The notes under the pieces are model-generated. The model made no database searches and had not been told where the DNA came from. It saw nothing but the letters and a program-made list of their open reading frames with translations. Source: an uncultured Desulfobacter sp. (GTDB lineage: Bacteria; Desulfobacterota; Desulfobacteria; Desulfobacterales; Desulfobacteraceae). From it: a DNA stretch of 64,000 bases. Every line of letters begins with the position of its first letter. The stretch's first letter is position 1. Location of the stretch: positions 620,001 to 684,000 of the forward strand of contig NZ_OY762614.1 in the NCBI RefSeq assembly GCF_963666145.1, in the 5' to 3' direction. This document shows, piece after piece, positions 18,568 to 25,958 of the stretch. Position numbers and translations under genes: made by a program.

Positions 18568-18589
18568 AATCGCGCAAGGCTGCAATTCC

Positions 18590-18618
18590 TTGACAAAAAA
18601 AGGGCAGTCCTATATTAA
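18590..18618 (+). promoter_or_regulatory. Sigma-70-type promoter of adk
   Basis: TTGACA (18590-18595) and TATTAA (18613-18618) are 17 nt apart, a near-consensus housekeeping promoter. It implies a leader of about 180 nt before the adk start. Confidence 0.65.
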
Positions 18619-18691
18619 GATTTGCTGATACATTTGGCACGAACGGTCAGATCTTCATTTTTCATAACAAGAATGGCCCCTGTGGCAGACC

Positions 18692-18726
18692 ATGAAAGAA
18701 CACCACAAATCAATTGGTTCTTTCAT
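18692..18726 (+). promoter_or_regulatory. Stem-loop in the adk leader
   Basis: ATGAAAGAAC (18692-18701) pairs perfectly with GTTCTTTCAT (18717-18726) around a 15-nt loop, followed by TTTAAG. It lies about 80 nt upstream of the adk start and may act on mRNA stability or as an attenuator. Confidence 0.35.
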
Positions 18727-18805
18727 TTTAAGATATTTACGAATTTTAATATTGTCGGATGTGTCCCGGCAGGATATGAATATAAACCCATCTCAAGGAG
18801 TAAAG

Positions 18806-19474
18806 ATGAACATTTTATTTTTCGGCCCCAACGGCAGCGGCAAAGGTACCCAGGGAAAGATCCTCAAAGACAAATACAACATGGCCCATGTTGAATCCGG
18901 TGCGATTTTCCGCGACAACATCAAAGGCGGTACTGAACTTGGCAAAAAAGCCAAGGCATTCATCGACGCAGGCGATCTGGTACCCGATGAGATCACCATC
19001 CCCATGATGATCGACCGCATCAAACAAGATGACTGCAAAAACGGCTGGCTGCTCGACGGTTTCCCAAGAAATAAAGTTCAGTCTGAAAAACTGCATGCCG
19101 CACTGAACGAACAGGGCATCAAGCTTGACTACGTTATCGAAATGCTGCTGGACCGTGAAATTGCAAAAAACAGAATCATGGGCAGACGGTTGTGTGAAAA
19201 CGACAACAACCATCCCAACAACATTTTCATCGATGCCATCAAACCCGACGGAGACAAATGCCGGGTATGCGGCGGTGCACTGAGCACCCGTGCCGATGAC
19301 CAGGATGAGACCGCCATCGACAAACGTCATTCCATCTACTATGACACAGAGACCGGCACACTGGCCTCTTCCTACTACTTCAGAGATCTGCCCAATGCAG
19401 ACTTCAAATACATCACACTGAACGGCGAACAGGCTCTGCCCGACGTAACTGCAGAACTGATCTCCAAGCTGTAA
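18806..19474 (+). CDS. adk: Adenylate kinase
   Basis: The 222-residue enzyme equilibrates ATP + AMP with 2 ADP. The P-loop is GPNGSGKGTQ (residues 7-16), an unusual form of GPPGAGKGTQ. AMP-binding LVPDEITIPM and LLDGFPR are present, as is the LID region MGRRLCENDNNHPNN followed by KCRVCGG, which has three Cys and a His that could hold zinc. AAGGAG lies 5 nt before ATG 18806; the longer upstream frame includes leader structure and is not used. This gene is far from the ribosomal operon where adk often sits. A strong terminator follows. Confidence 0.93.
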   Translation: MNILFFGPNGSGKGTQGKILKDKYNMAHVESGAIFRDNIKGGTELGKKAKAFIDAGDLVPDEITIPMMIDRIKQDDCKNGWLLDGFPRNKVQSEKLHAALNEQGIKLDYVIEMLLDREIAKNRIMGRRLCENDNNHPNNIFIDAIKPDGDKCRVCGGALSTRADDQDETAIDKRHSIYYDTETGTLASSYYFRDLPNADFKYITLNGEQALPDVTAELISKL

Positions 19475-19480
19475 AATAGA

Positions 19481-19524
19481 AAAACCCGGCCGCCCCCCCC
19501 CCTCAGCAAAGCGTCCGGGTTTTT
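19481..19524 (+). terminator. Terminator of adk with poly-C loop
   Basis: AAAACCCGG (19481-19489) pairs with CCGGGTTTT (19515-19523), ending in a T-run. The loop contains ten consecutive C (19493-19502), a slippage-prone tract. From here to the rpsU promoter at 19804 I see no gene. Confidence 0.8.
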
Positions 19525-19803
19525 CTTTGCTTTCTGCCGAACAACACCATTTCGAGCAGGCGCATTACCTTCCATCCCCATTGCCAACTTTTTTCCTTGC
19601 CATGATACGCCCTATTTGTTATAAAGCTCGTTTATAAATATTTTCATATGAAAGTTAACATGCGTTTTTGAATCTCTTTCATGTTTTGCTGCGGGTTGCG
19701 TAAGCCAATAGACCACGTCAACCCCAAAAATTACTCGTGTGAAGATCAAAATAACCGGTTGAACAGCTTTCATATTTTGTCGTGGATCAAATCTTGGATA
19801 TCC

Positions 19804-19831
19804 TTGACCACCCCCATGACCGCTATATTTA
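19804..19831 (+). promoter_or_regulatory. Possible rpsU promoter
   Basis: TTGACC (19804-19809) and TATTTA (19826-19831) are 16 nt apart, about 28 nt before the rpsU start codon. Confidence 0.4.
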
Positions 19832-19858
19832 AATTTATTTTGAAAGGGGCGATGCTGC

Positions 19859-20068
19859 TTGAAAGAAATTACTGTCACAGTTATTGATAATGACGTTGAA
19901 AAAGCACTGCGTATTCTGAAGAAAAAAATTCAGAATGACGGACTATTCAAACGTCTCAAGGTTAAAAAACATTTTGAAAAACCTTGTCAGTACAGAAGAC
20001 GTAAGATGAGAGAGGCAATGAGAAGACAACGAATTGCCGCCTCAAGATCTCGCAGAAAACGTAGCTAA
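19859..20068 (+). CDS. rpsU: 30S ribosomal protein S21
   Basis: A 69-residue, strongly basic protein of the small ribosomal subunit platform, involved in initiation. It shows the S21 signature VEKALRILKKKIQNDGLFKRL followed by an Arg/Lys-rich tail ending RSRRKRS. The start is TTG at 19859, with AGGGG (19845-19849) as Shine-Dalgarno; no ATG lies in a suitable place. It is monocistronic, with its own promoter-like sequence and a very strong terminator. Confidence 0.95.
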   Translation: MKEITVTVIDNDVEKALRILKKKIQNDGLFKRLKVKKHFEKPCQYRRRKMREAMRRQRIAASRSRRKRS

Positions 20069-20079
20069 GCATTAAAGAC

Positions 20080-20119
20080 AACCCGGCATATCATATTGGC
20101 TGATATGCCGGGTTTTTTT
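20080..20119 (+). terminator. Strong Rho-independent terminator of rpsU
   Basis: A perfect 14-bp stem (20080-20093 with 20101-20114, arms beginning AACCCGGC and ending GCCGGGTT), a 7-nt loop and a run of T to 20119. Confidence 0.92.
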
Positions 20120-20132
20120 ATGGAAATTTTTC

Positions 20133-21452
20133 ATGACCCCCCCCGCATATAAACTGTGCCTGGAAAAAATATACAAACTGGGCCGGTTCGGTATCAAGCT
20201 CGAACTGGATACCATCTCAAATATCCTCTCAGAACTTAACACCCCCCAGAATACCTACAACACGGTCCATGTGGCCGGAACCAACGGCAAGGGCTCCACA
20301 GCCACCTGCATTGCATCAATCCTCAATGCAGCCGGGTTTAAAACAGGTATCTACACAAGCCCCCACCTGGTTCGATTCAATGAACGCATCTGCGTGGACG
20401 GCCGACAGATCAGCGATGAAGATGTGGTCAGCGCCTACGAGGCCGTAAACGCCGCAGACAATAAATTGCACCGGGAATCACGCCGGGCAACCTTTTTTGA
20501 AATTGTCACAGCCATGGCATTTTACTATTTTGCCAAAAAGAAGGTGGACTGGGCGGTCATTGAAACCGGCATGGGGGGTAGATTTGATGCCACCAATATC
20601 ATTACACCCCAGGTCAGTGTTATCACGAACCTTTCCATTGAGCACAGCGCATACCTGGGGCATACCATCAGGGATCTGGCCCGGGAAAAAGGCGGCATCA
20701 TAAAACCAGACACCCCTGCAGTAACGGCTGTATCCCAGCCATCGGGAACCGATAAGCTCAAAAAAATCGCCGCCAGCCAAGGGGCCGACCTTTACCGGTT
20801 TAAAAATGATTTTTCCATCCGCAAAACCCCGGGTCGACCGACATATAATTACAAAGGCATTTATCAAGATTTTAAAGGCCTAACCAAGCCGCTACCCGGT
20901 GATCACCAACGAGAGAACCTCTCTTTGGCCTTGGCTGCCGCTGAGCTCATATTTGAACAAAACAAAAAAGCCGATCCACGCTATAATCTCACCCCCGAAC
21001 TGATTCACAAGGGCCTTGGGCAGGTCTATTGGCCGGGCCGTCTTGAAAAGGTCATGGAACATCCTCTGGTTATCCTGGATGGCGCCCACAATCTCAAGGC
21101 AGCTGTTCTGCTGGGCAAATATCTCAACCGGACCTTAGGAGATAAAAAACTGACGCTGGTCGTCGGCATTCTGGACGACAAGCCCTATGAAGCCATGCTG
21201 GACCAGCTTTTACCCAGGGCACAGCAGGTCATTGTAACCCAGGCCAAAATCGACCGCAGCATCAAATCTTCGGTATTGGCCGCGGCGGTCAAAAAAAAAT
21301 TCAACGGGGACGTACAGATCATCGACGACGTTAAAGAAGCGGTATCATATGCAATTTCAAAAACTTGCAAGAACGATGCCGTATGTATTGCCGGGTCTTT
21401 GTATGTGGCAGGCGAGGCTAAGGCAAAATTTGATATGGATTTTATTAGCTAA
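20133..21452 (+). CDS. folC: Folylpolyglutamate synthase / dihydrofolate synthase
   Basis: The 439-residue Mur-ligase-type enzyme adds glutamate to dihydropteroate and folates. The N-terminal ATP-binding motif VAGTNGKGSTATCIASI (about 47-63) and SPHLVRFNERICVDG are diagnostic for FolC. AVIETGMGGRFDATNII holds the conserved Glu and Asp, SIEHSAYLGHT the next His, and VILDGAHNLKAA the C-terminal domain motif. The start lies just after the rpsU terminator with only a weak purine stretch. A tRNA-Arg gene follows 26 nt downstream. Confidence 0.93.
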   Translation: MTPPAYKLCLEKIYKLGRFGIKLELDTISNILSELNTPQNTYNTVHVAGTNGKGSTATCIASILNAAGFKTGIYTSPHLVRFNERICVDGRQISDEDVVSAYEAVNAADNKLHRESRRATFFEIVTAMAFYYFAKKKVDWAVIETGMGGRFDATNIITPQVSVITNLSIEHSAYLGHTIRDLAREKGGIIKPDTPAVTAVSQPSGTDKLKKIAASQGADLYRFKNDFSIRKTPGRPTYNYKGIYQDFKGLTKPLPGDHQRENLSLALAAAELIFEQNKKADPRYNLTPELIHKGLGQVYWPGRLEKVMEHPLVILDGAHNLKAAVLLGKYLNRTLGDKKLTLVVGILDDKPYEAMLDQLLPRAQQVIVTQAKIDRSIKSSVLAAAVKKKFNGDVQIIDDVKEAVSYAISKTCKNDAVCIAGSLYVAGEAKAKFDMDFIS

Positions 21453-21478
21453 TATGATATAACAACTCCCAGCTTTGT

Positions 21479-21554
21479 GCGCCCGTAGTGCAGTGGATAG
21501 CACGTCAGCCTCCGAAGCTGAAGATCGCTGGTTCGACTCCAGCCGGGCGCACCA
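21479..21554 (+). tRNA. tRNA-Arg (anticodon CCG)
   Basis: A full cloverleaf of 76 nt with the 3' CCA encoded. The acceptor stem GCGCCCG (21479-21485) pairs with CGGGCGC (21544-21550). The D-arm is GTGC/GCAC. The anticodon stem TCAGC/GCTGA holds loop CTCCGAA with anticodon CCG at 21512-21514. The T-arm is GCTGG/CCAGC with TTCGACT. It decodes CGG. Confidence 0.96.
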
Positions 21555-21570
21555 TCTTAAAGATTTCCAC

Positions 21571-22824
21571 ATGAACCCATTTTACAAAACAGGTCTGCGC
21601 ATTGGACTGATCTCTTACCGATCCAATCCCCATTGCGGCGGACAGGGCGTGTATGTCCGCCATTTAAGCCATGCGCTATCCGATCTGGGTCACCGGGTGG
21701 AGATCATTGCAGGTCCGCCAGACCCCTTAGTCAATGCCAAGGTCAACTTGACCATGCTTGAGACCCTGGATCTGTACAACCCTCAGAATCTATTCAGGAC
21801 ACCCCGCATAGCGGAACTCAAGGACCCAGTCAATCTTATTGAATGGCTGGACATCTGCCTTATGGGATACCCAGAACCCATGACATTCGGCATGCGGGCA
21901 AAACGACACATGAAAGGCCGGATAAAAAGCTACGACATTATCCATGACAACCAAAGCCTCTCCTACGGCGTATTATCCCTGGCCCGGGACCTGCCGGTAA
22001 CCGCCACCATTCATCATCCCATGACAGTGGATAGAAGACTTGCGGTCAAAGCCGCCGGCTCTTTTTTTAAAAAGCTTCAAGCCCTTCGCTGGTACTCTTT
22101 TATCAGCATGCAGAAACGTGTTGCCCGAAGGATACCGTCCATCATCACAGTATCGAGCAGTTCCAAATCAGATATCGCCAAAGAATTTAAAATCCCTGCA
22201 TCAAGGCTTAAAACAGTTCCCATCGGCATTGATCTGGATCATTTTTTTCCATTGGATCATGTAAAAAAGATTCCCGGCCGCCTGATCGTCACCAATAGCG
22301 CGGACATGCCCATCAAAGGGTTGTACCACCTGCTGCACGCCGTGAAAGGCGTGTTAAAGCATAAGGATATTTCTTTGACGGTCATTGGCGCACCCAAAAA
22401 GAACGGAGGCATTGAACGCCTGGTTAAAACACTTGATCTGGGCCGCCATATCAATTTTACCGGCCGCATCGATCATCAACAGTTTGTCCGGGAGTATGCA
22501 AAAGCCCAGATTGCGGTGGTACCCTCCATGTATGAAGGGTTTGGCCTGCCGGTGGGAGAGGCCATGGCCTGCCGGGTTCCGGTAATCTCCACAACCGGCG
22601 GAGCGCTGCCCGAAGTGGCCGGAGATGCGGCCAAACTTATCCCCCCCGGTGATGCCAAAGCCCTTGAAACGGCCATTATCGAACTGCTTGACGACAAAAA
22701 ACAGCGGGAAGAACTGGCCCGCAGAGGCTACGATCGGGTAACCAAGGAATTTACCTGGGAAAAATGCGCTATGCGCACAGCACGGATTTATCGAGAGGTC
22801 ATCAATGATTACCATGGACTTTAA
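21571..22824 (+). CDS. Glycosyltransferase, GT4 family
   Basis: The 417-residue cytoplasmic GT-B enzyme transfers a sugar from an activated donor, probably to a lipid or polysaccharide. The N-terminal acceptor domain shows NPHCGGQGVYVRHLSHAL. The C-terminal donor domain shows VPSMYEGFGLPVGEAMACRV and VISTTGGALPEV, the GT4 E-x7-E region. The frame is open back through the tRNA, so ATG 21571 (MNPFYKTG) is the first sensible start, 16 nt after the tRNA. It overlaps the next gene by 20 nt; the pair may act together on a surface glycan. The substrate is unknown. Confidence 0.85.
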   Translation: MNPFYKTGLRIGLISYRSNPHCGGQGVYVRHLSHALSDLGHRVEIIAGPPDPLVNAKVNLTMLETLDLYNPQNLFRTPRIAELKDPVNLIEWLDICLMGYPEPMTFGMRAKRHMKGRIKSYDIIHDNQSLSYGVLSLARDLPVTATIHHPMTVDRRLAVKAAGSFFKKLQALRWYSFISMQKRVARRIPSIITVSSSSKSDIAKEFKIPASRLKTVPIGIDLDHFFPLDHVKKIPGRLIVTNSADMPIKGLYHLLHAVKGVLKHKDISLTVIGAPKKNGGIERLVKTLDLGRHINFTGRIDHQQFVREYAKAQIAVVPSMYEGFGLPVGEAMACRVPVISTTGGALPEVAGDAAKLIPPGDAKALETAIIELLDDKKQREELARRGYDRVTKEFTWEKCAMRTARIYREVINDYHGL

Positions 22825-23518
22825 CCGCCTTGGAATTGCCTCCGGCAGCCGGATTCTGGATATCGGGTGTGGGGAGGGACGCCACACCGTCAGGGCCTGC
22901 CAGAAGCCCGATACGGTATGCATCGGCGGGGATTTTGGATTTGACAACCTGATTACCACCAAAGGAAAACTTGAATTTCACGAACAATTAAACGACCTGT
23001 CCTGCCGGGAATGGGCATTGTCCGCCATGGACGTCACCGCCCTGCCCTTTGCAGACAACAGCTTTGATGTGGTGATTTGCTCCGAAGTTCTTGAACATAT
23101 CCCGGATGACGACAAGGCTGTTTCAGAACTGATTCGCATCCTGAAGCCTGGAAAAATTCTGGCCGTTAGCGTCCCCAGAGCCTGGCCCGAATGGATCTGC
23201 TGGCAACTGTCAGACGAATACCACAACGCCAACATGGGTCATGTAAGAATCTACAGCAAAAAAGATATCATTGAAAAAATTCGAAGAAAAGGCCCCACAT
23301 ATTTGGACCGCCACTATGCCCACAGCATCCACAGCCCCTATTGGTGGCTCAAGTGCTTTGTGGGTCCCACCCGCACGGATTGCCCTGCCGTAAATCTATA
23401 CCACAAACTGCTGGTATGGGATCTGATGAAAAAACCGGCCCTGACCACCGCCATCGACCGGTTGCTCAACCCACTACTTGGAAAAAGCCTGGTACTTTAT
23501 TTCAGAAAACCGTTTTAA
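22805..23518 (+). CDS. SAM-dependent methyltransferase (class I)
   Basis: A 237-residue Rossmann-fold methyltransferase of the UbiE/Methyltransf_11 type. Motif I is ILDIGCGEGRHT (residues 18-29), motif II MDVTALPFADNSFDVVICSE, and motif III LIRILKPGKILAVSVPR. Its start overlaps the glycosyltransferase end by 20 nt, so translation is coupled. It ends 2 nt before the convergent pagL stop. Methylation of a sugar or lipid is plausible from the context but not shown. Confidence 0.82.
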   Translation: MITMDFNRLGIASGSRILDIGCGEGRHTVRACQKPDTVCIGGDFGFDNLITTKGKLEFHEQLNDLSCREWALSAMDVTALPFADNSFDVVICSEVLEHIPDDDKAVSELIRILKPGKILAVSVPRAWPEWICWQLSDEYHNANMGHVRIYSKKDIIEKIRRKGPTYLDRHYAHSIHSPYWWLKCFVGPTRTDCPAVNLYHKLLVWDLMKKPALTTAIDRLLNPLLGKSLVLYFRKPF

Positions 23519-23520
23519 AC

Positions 23521-24063
23521 CTAAAAATACCAAGATAGTGTACCAATTAGTATATCGATTCCGTCGTTGGGTTTTTCTAAACCGGCGTTGGAATAATGCA
23601 TGTAGCGGAAACTTAAATCCAAATTTTTAATTCTGACGCCAGCACCAATTCTGTCCTCAAAAACAAGATTTGAAGACAGATCTCTGTTATTGATCGTATA
23701 GTCGTCCAGATAAGCAACACCGACCCCCCCTTCTATATATGGATACCAGAAGTCACTTTTGACATGAAAGACATACTGAAATACCGGAGATAATGCGACG
23801 GCGTTAACTTCATCCCCCCCATGCTCCCAGCGGTTATATGACAACTCGAAATAACCGTCCACATGACCCACATTGCTGTCAAACCATGTTACACCCCACT
23901 GTTTTAACAGCCCTGCACGATAAATATCGATATCATCGGCACTTTCTCCATACCCCAACGAGATACCCCATCCGCCGGCGTCGAAAATATCCTGGGCGGA
24001 GGCACAGGGAATTGTAGTGACAGACCCAATAAAGCAAACCAATAATAACAGAAACCTTTTCAT
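23521..24063 (-). CDS. pagL: Outer-membrane acyloxyacyl hydrolase, PagL family (lipid A 3-O-deacylase)
   Basis: The 180-residue precursor has a signal peptide ending near CASA-Q. The mature part is an 8-strand barrel-like sequence with alternating hydrophobics. The near-C-terminal motif FRYMHYSNAGLEKPNDGID contains the His-x-Ser pair of the PagL active site; it ends in aromatic Phe, as outer-membrane proteins do. PagL removes the 3-O acyl chain of lipid A. It converges with the glycosyltransferase/methyltransferase pair and is divergent from the dsr operon. Confidence 0.72.
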   Translation of the reverse strand: MKRFLLLLVCFIGSVTTIPCASAQDIFDAGGWGISLGYGESADDIDIYRAGLLKQWGVTWFDSNVGHVDGYFELSYNRWEHGGDEVNAVALSPVFQYVFHVKSDFWYPYIEGGVGVAYLDDYTINNRDLSSNLVFEDRIGAGVRIKNLDLSFRYMHYSNAGLEKPNDGIDILIGTLSWYF

Positions 24064-24286
24064 ATTTGTCCTTTCTTGCGAAATGTGTTTGAGACCGGAA
24101 GACGTCCTGCCGGCAGCATTGAAAATACAGATGAATATTCAAATAAATACACTATTCCTAAACAAAAATAAATATCTGGCATTATTTTTTCCTAACGAAA
24201 ATTGATGAGCAATTATGCCTTACTACCACCAAAACAAACGTCTCAACCAAGGCAACTTCCATTGGAAAATCAAAGCAGGTTTACCC

Positions 24287-24315
24287 TTGACATAAAATTG
24301 GGGGGAGTTTATATC
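24287..24315 (+). promoter_or_regulatory. Promoter of the dsr operon
   Basis: TTGACA (24287-24292) and TATATC (24310-24315) are 17 nt apart, about 70 nt before the first gene. This is the best promoter match in the 320-nt pagL-dsr divergent region. Confidence 0.65.
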
Positions 24316-24383
24316 CTTCTAACGATTGCGCAAATTAACCCGTTTACATTTTATAAATATATTAATCTAAAGATTTCGATACA

Positions 24384-24893
24384 TTGAAAAAAGCTATAGA
24401 AAAGAACCGAAATCAACTGCTGGACAGCTGGTTCCGGGCCACTATCAACACCTATCCTGAGGAATCTGCAAGGGTTCTGGGTAAAAAATCAGATCGTTTT
24501 GACAACCCTATCGGGGCCGTTACCCGGGAAACCCTTGAAGATGTTTTAAACCTAATCATAGAAAATTTCAGTAGGGAAGGTCTTGAAAAAGCCCTGGACC
24601 CAGTCATTCGAATTCGTGCGGTTCAGGCATTCGACCCTGCAAATGCAGTAAATTTTGTATTTGCTCTAAAAGATATCGGAGAAAGTATTTTCGAAAAAGA
24701 AGAAGTACTAGAGTTTTATCGCCTGGTGGACGAAATAGCTCTGGCCGCTTTCAACCGATACATGAAATGTAGAGAGGATATTTTCCTTTTAAAGGCCACG
24801 GAGAGCAAAAGACGCATCCACAGGGCCTTTGAAAGGGCAGGTTTAGTAGCGGAGCTGTCAGAGGGAGACCTCTTAGGCTCCAAACAATCTTAA
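24384..24893 (+). CDS. RsbRD N-terminal-domain-like protein at the head of the dsr operon
   Basis: A 169-residue soluble, mostly helical, acidic protein. The sequence NRNQLLDSWFRATINTYPEE and the following helices resemble the RsbRD_N domain of stress-sensing regulators, but no STAS or other output domain is attached. Similar small genes precede dsrM in other sulfate reducers (family knowledge), which suggests a sensor or assembly role for the complex. The start is TTG at 24384 with little Shine-Dalgarno. It is followed by a hairpin (24895-24925) and then dsrM. The function is unproven. Confidence 0.7.
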   Translation: MKKAIEKNRNQLLDSWFRATINTYPEESARVLGKKSDRFDNPIGAVTRETLEDVLNLIIENFSREGLEKALDPVIRIRAVQAFDPANAVNFVFALKDIGESIFEKEEVLEFYRLVDEIALAAFNRYMKCREDIFLLKATESKRRIHRAFERAGLVAELSEGDLLGSKQS

Positions 24894-24894
24894 C

Positions 24895-24925
24895 ATGTAT
24901 GGCGCGATAATGGCGGGCCATACAT
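24895..24925 (+). promoter_or_regulatory. Intercistronic hairpin before dsrM
   Basis: ATGTATGGC (24895-24903) pairs with GCCATACAT (24917-24925), 9 bp with a 13-nt loop and no T-run. It sits between the RsbRD-like gene and dsrM, and could stabilise the downstream mRNA or lower expression from the first gene. Confidence 0.45.
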
Positions 24926-24947
24926 ACAATAATGAGGTGGTTATAAC

Positions 24948-25955
24948 ATGAATCAAAGGTACTTGATCCCCCTTACTGCTGTCTTTCTGCTCTTCCTGTT
25001 GGCTTACACAGGGGTTGAGGGACTCGGGCTTCAGGTGGTCTTTGGTGTACTGATTCCGTACCTGGCAGTTGCCGCATTCCTGATTGGCTTTGTGCTCAAG
25101 GTCAAGGGGTGGGCAGCCTCTGCCGTGCCGTTCAGGATTCCTACAACCTGCGGCCAGCAGAAATCACTGCCATGGATTAAGCAGAACACCATTGACAACC
25201 CGAACACATCTACCGGCGTTTTTGTAAGAATGCTCCTGGAAATTTTTGCTTTCAGGTCATTGTTCAGAAACACAAAAGCAGCGTTCAACCGGCATGCGTC
25301 CAATAAGCTGTCCTATTCCTGGGAAATTTTCCTATGGGTAGGCGCGCTTGCATTTCATTACGCATTTCTGGCTGTCCTTCTCAGACACTTAAGATTTTTC
25401 ACGGCGCCCGTCCCCGGATGCATCCGGTTGATCGAGTATCTGGACGGCATTATCCAGGTCGGCCTTCCCGGACTGTTCATTTCCGGACCCGTCCTGTTGC
25501 TGGCAGCGCTGTTCCTCTTAAGCCGCAGAATTTTTGATGCAAAAGTCAACTATATCTCCCAGGCGGCCGATTACTTCCCCTTGTTCCTGATCATAGGCAT
25601 TGCCGCCACCGGCATTGCCATGCGCTATTTCACAAAAGTGGATATCATCGGCATCAAGGAACTGACCATGGGACTGGTTACCTTCCATCCCCATATCCCG
25701 GAAGAAGTCGGCGGACTGTTCTACGGCCACCTTTTTCTTGTGAGTATTCTGTTTGCCTATTTCCCCATGAGCAAGCTCATGCACATGGGCGGCGTCTTCT
25801 TGAGCCCCACCCGGAACATGGCCAACAACACCCGGGCCAAACGGCATATTAACCCTTGGAACTATGATGTGCCCATCCATACGTATGAACAGTATGAGGA
25901 CCACTTCAGAGACAAAATGATTGAAGCCGGCCTGCCGGTGGATAAAAAGGAGTGA
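24948..25955 (+). CDS. dsrM: DsrM, membrane cytochrome b subunit of the sulfite-reduction complex
   Basis: A 335-residue membrane protein with six or so hydrophobic segments, for example LIPLTAVFLLFLLAYTG, VVFGVLIPYLAVAAFLIG and IFLWVGALAFHYAFLAV. It is related to NarI-type diheme cytochrome b, with His residues in membrane helices (FHYAFLAVLLRHLRF, FYGHLFLV, SKLMHMGG) as probable heme ligands. In DsrMKJOP it exchanges electrons with menaquinone and passes them to DsrK. AGGTGG precedes the ATG. The next gene, dsrK, begins 3 nt after its stop. Confidence 0.95.
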   Translation: MNQRYLIPLTAVFLLFLLAYTGVEGLGLQVVFGVLIPYLAVAAFLIGFVLKVKGWAASAVPFRIPTTCGQQKSLPWIKQNTIDNPNTSTGVFVRMLLEIFAFRSLFRNTKAAFNRHASNKLSYSWEIFLWVGALAFHYAFLAVLLRHLRFFTAPVPGCIRLIEYLDGIIQVGLPGLFISGPVLLLAALFLLSRRIFDAKVNYISQAADYFPLFLIIGIAATGIAMRYFTKVDIIGIKELTMGLVTFHPHIPEEVGGLFYGHLFLVSILFAYFPMSKLMHMGGVFLSPTRNMANNTRAKRHINPWNYDVPIHTYEQYEDHFRDKMIEAGLPVDKKE

Positions 25956-25958
25956 TAG

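Noticed and set aside
19675..19790. Imperfect direct repeat (CTTTCATGTTTTGCTGCGG and CTTTCATATTTTGTCGTGG)
   Set aside because: Only two diverged copies with no flanking structure; not enough for a mobile element or array.
19612..19878. 88-codon minus-strand frame overlapping the rpsU start
   Set aside because: It would overlap the rpsU promoter and start; no motif and no ribosome site.
24202..24387. 61-codon frame ahead of the dsr operon
   Set aside because: It runs through the likely promoter (24287-24315) and has no recognisable features.
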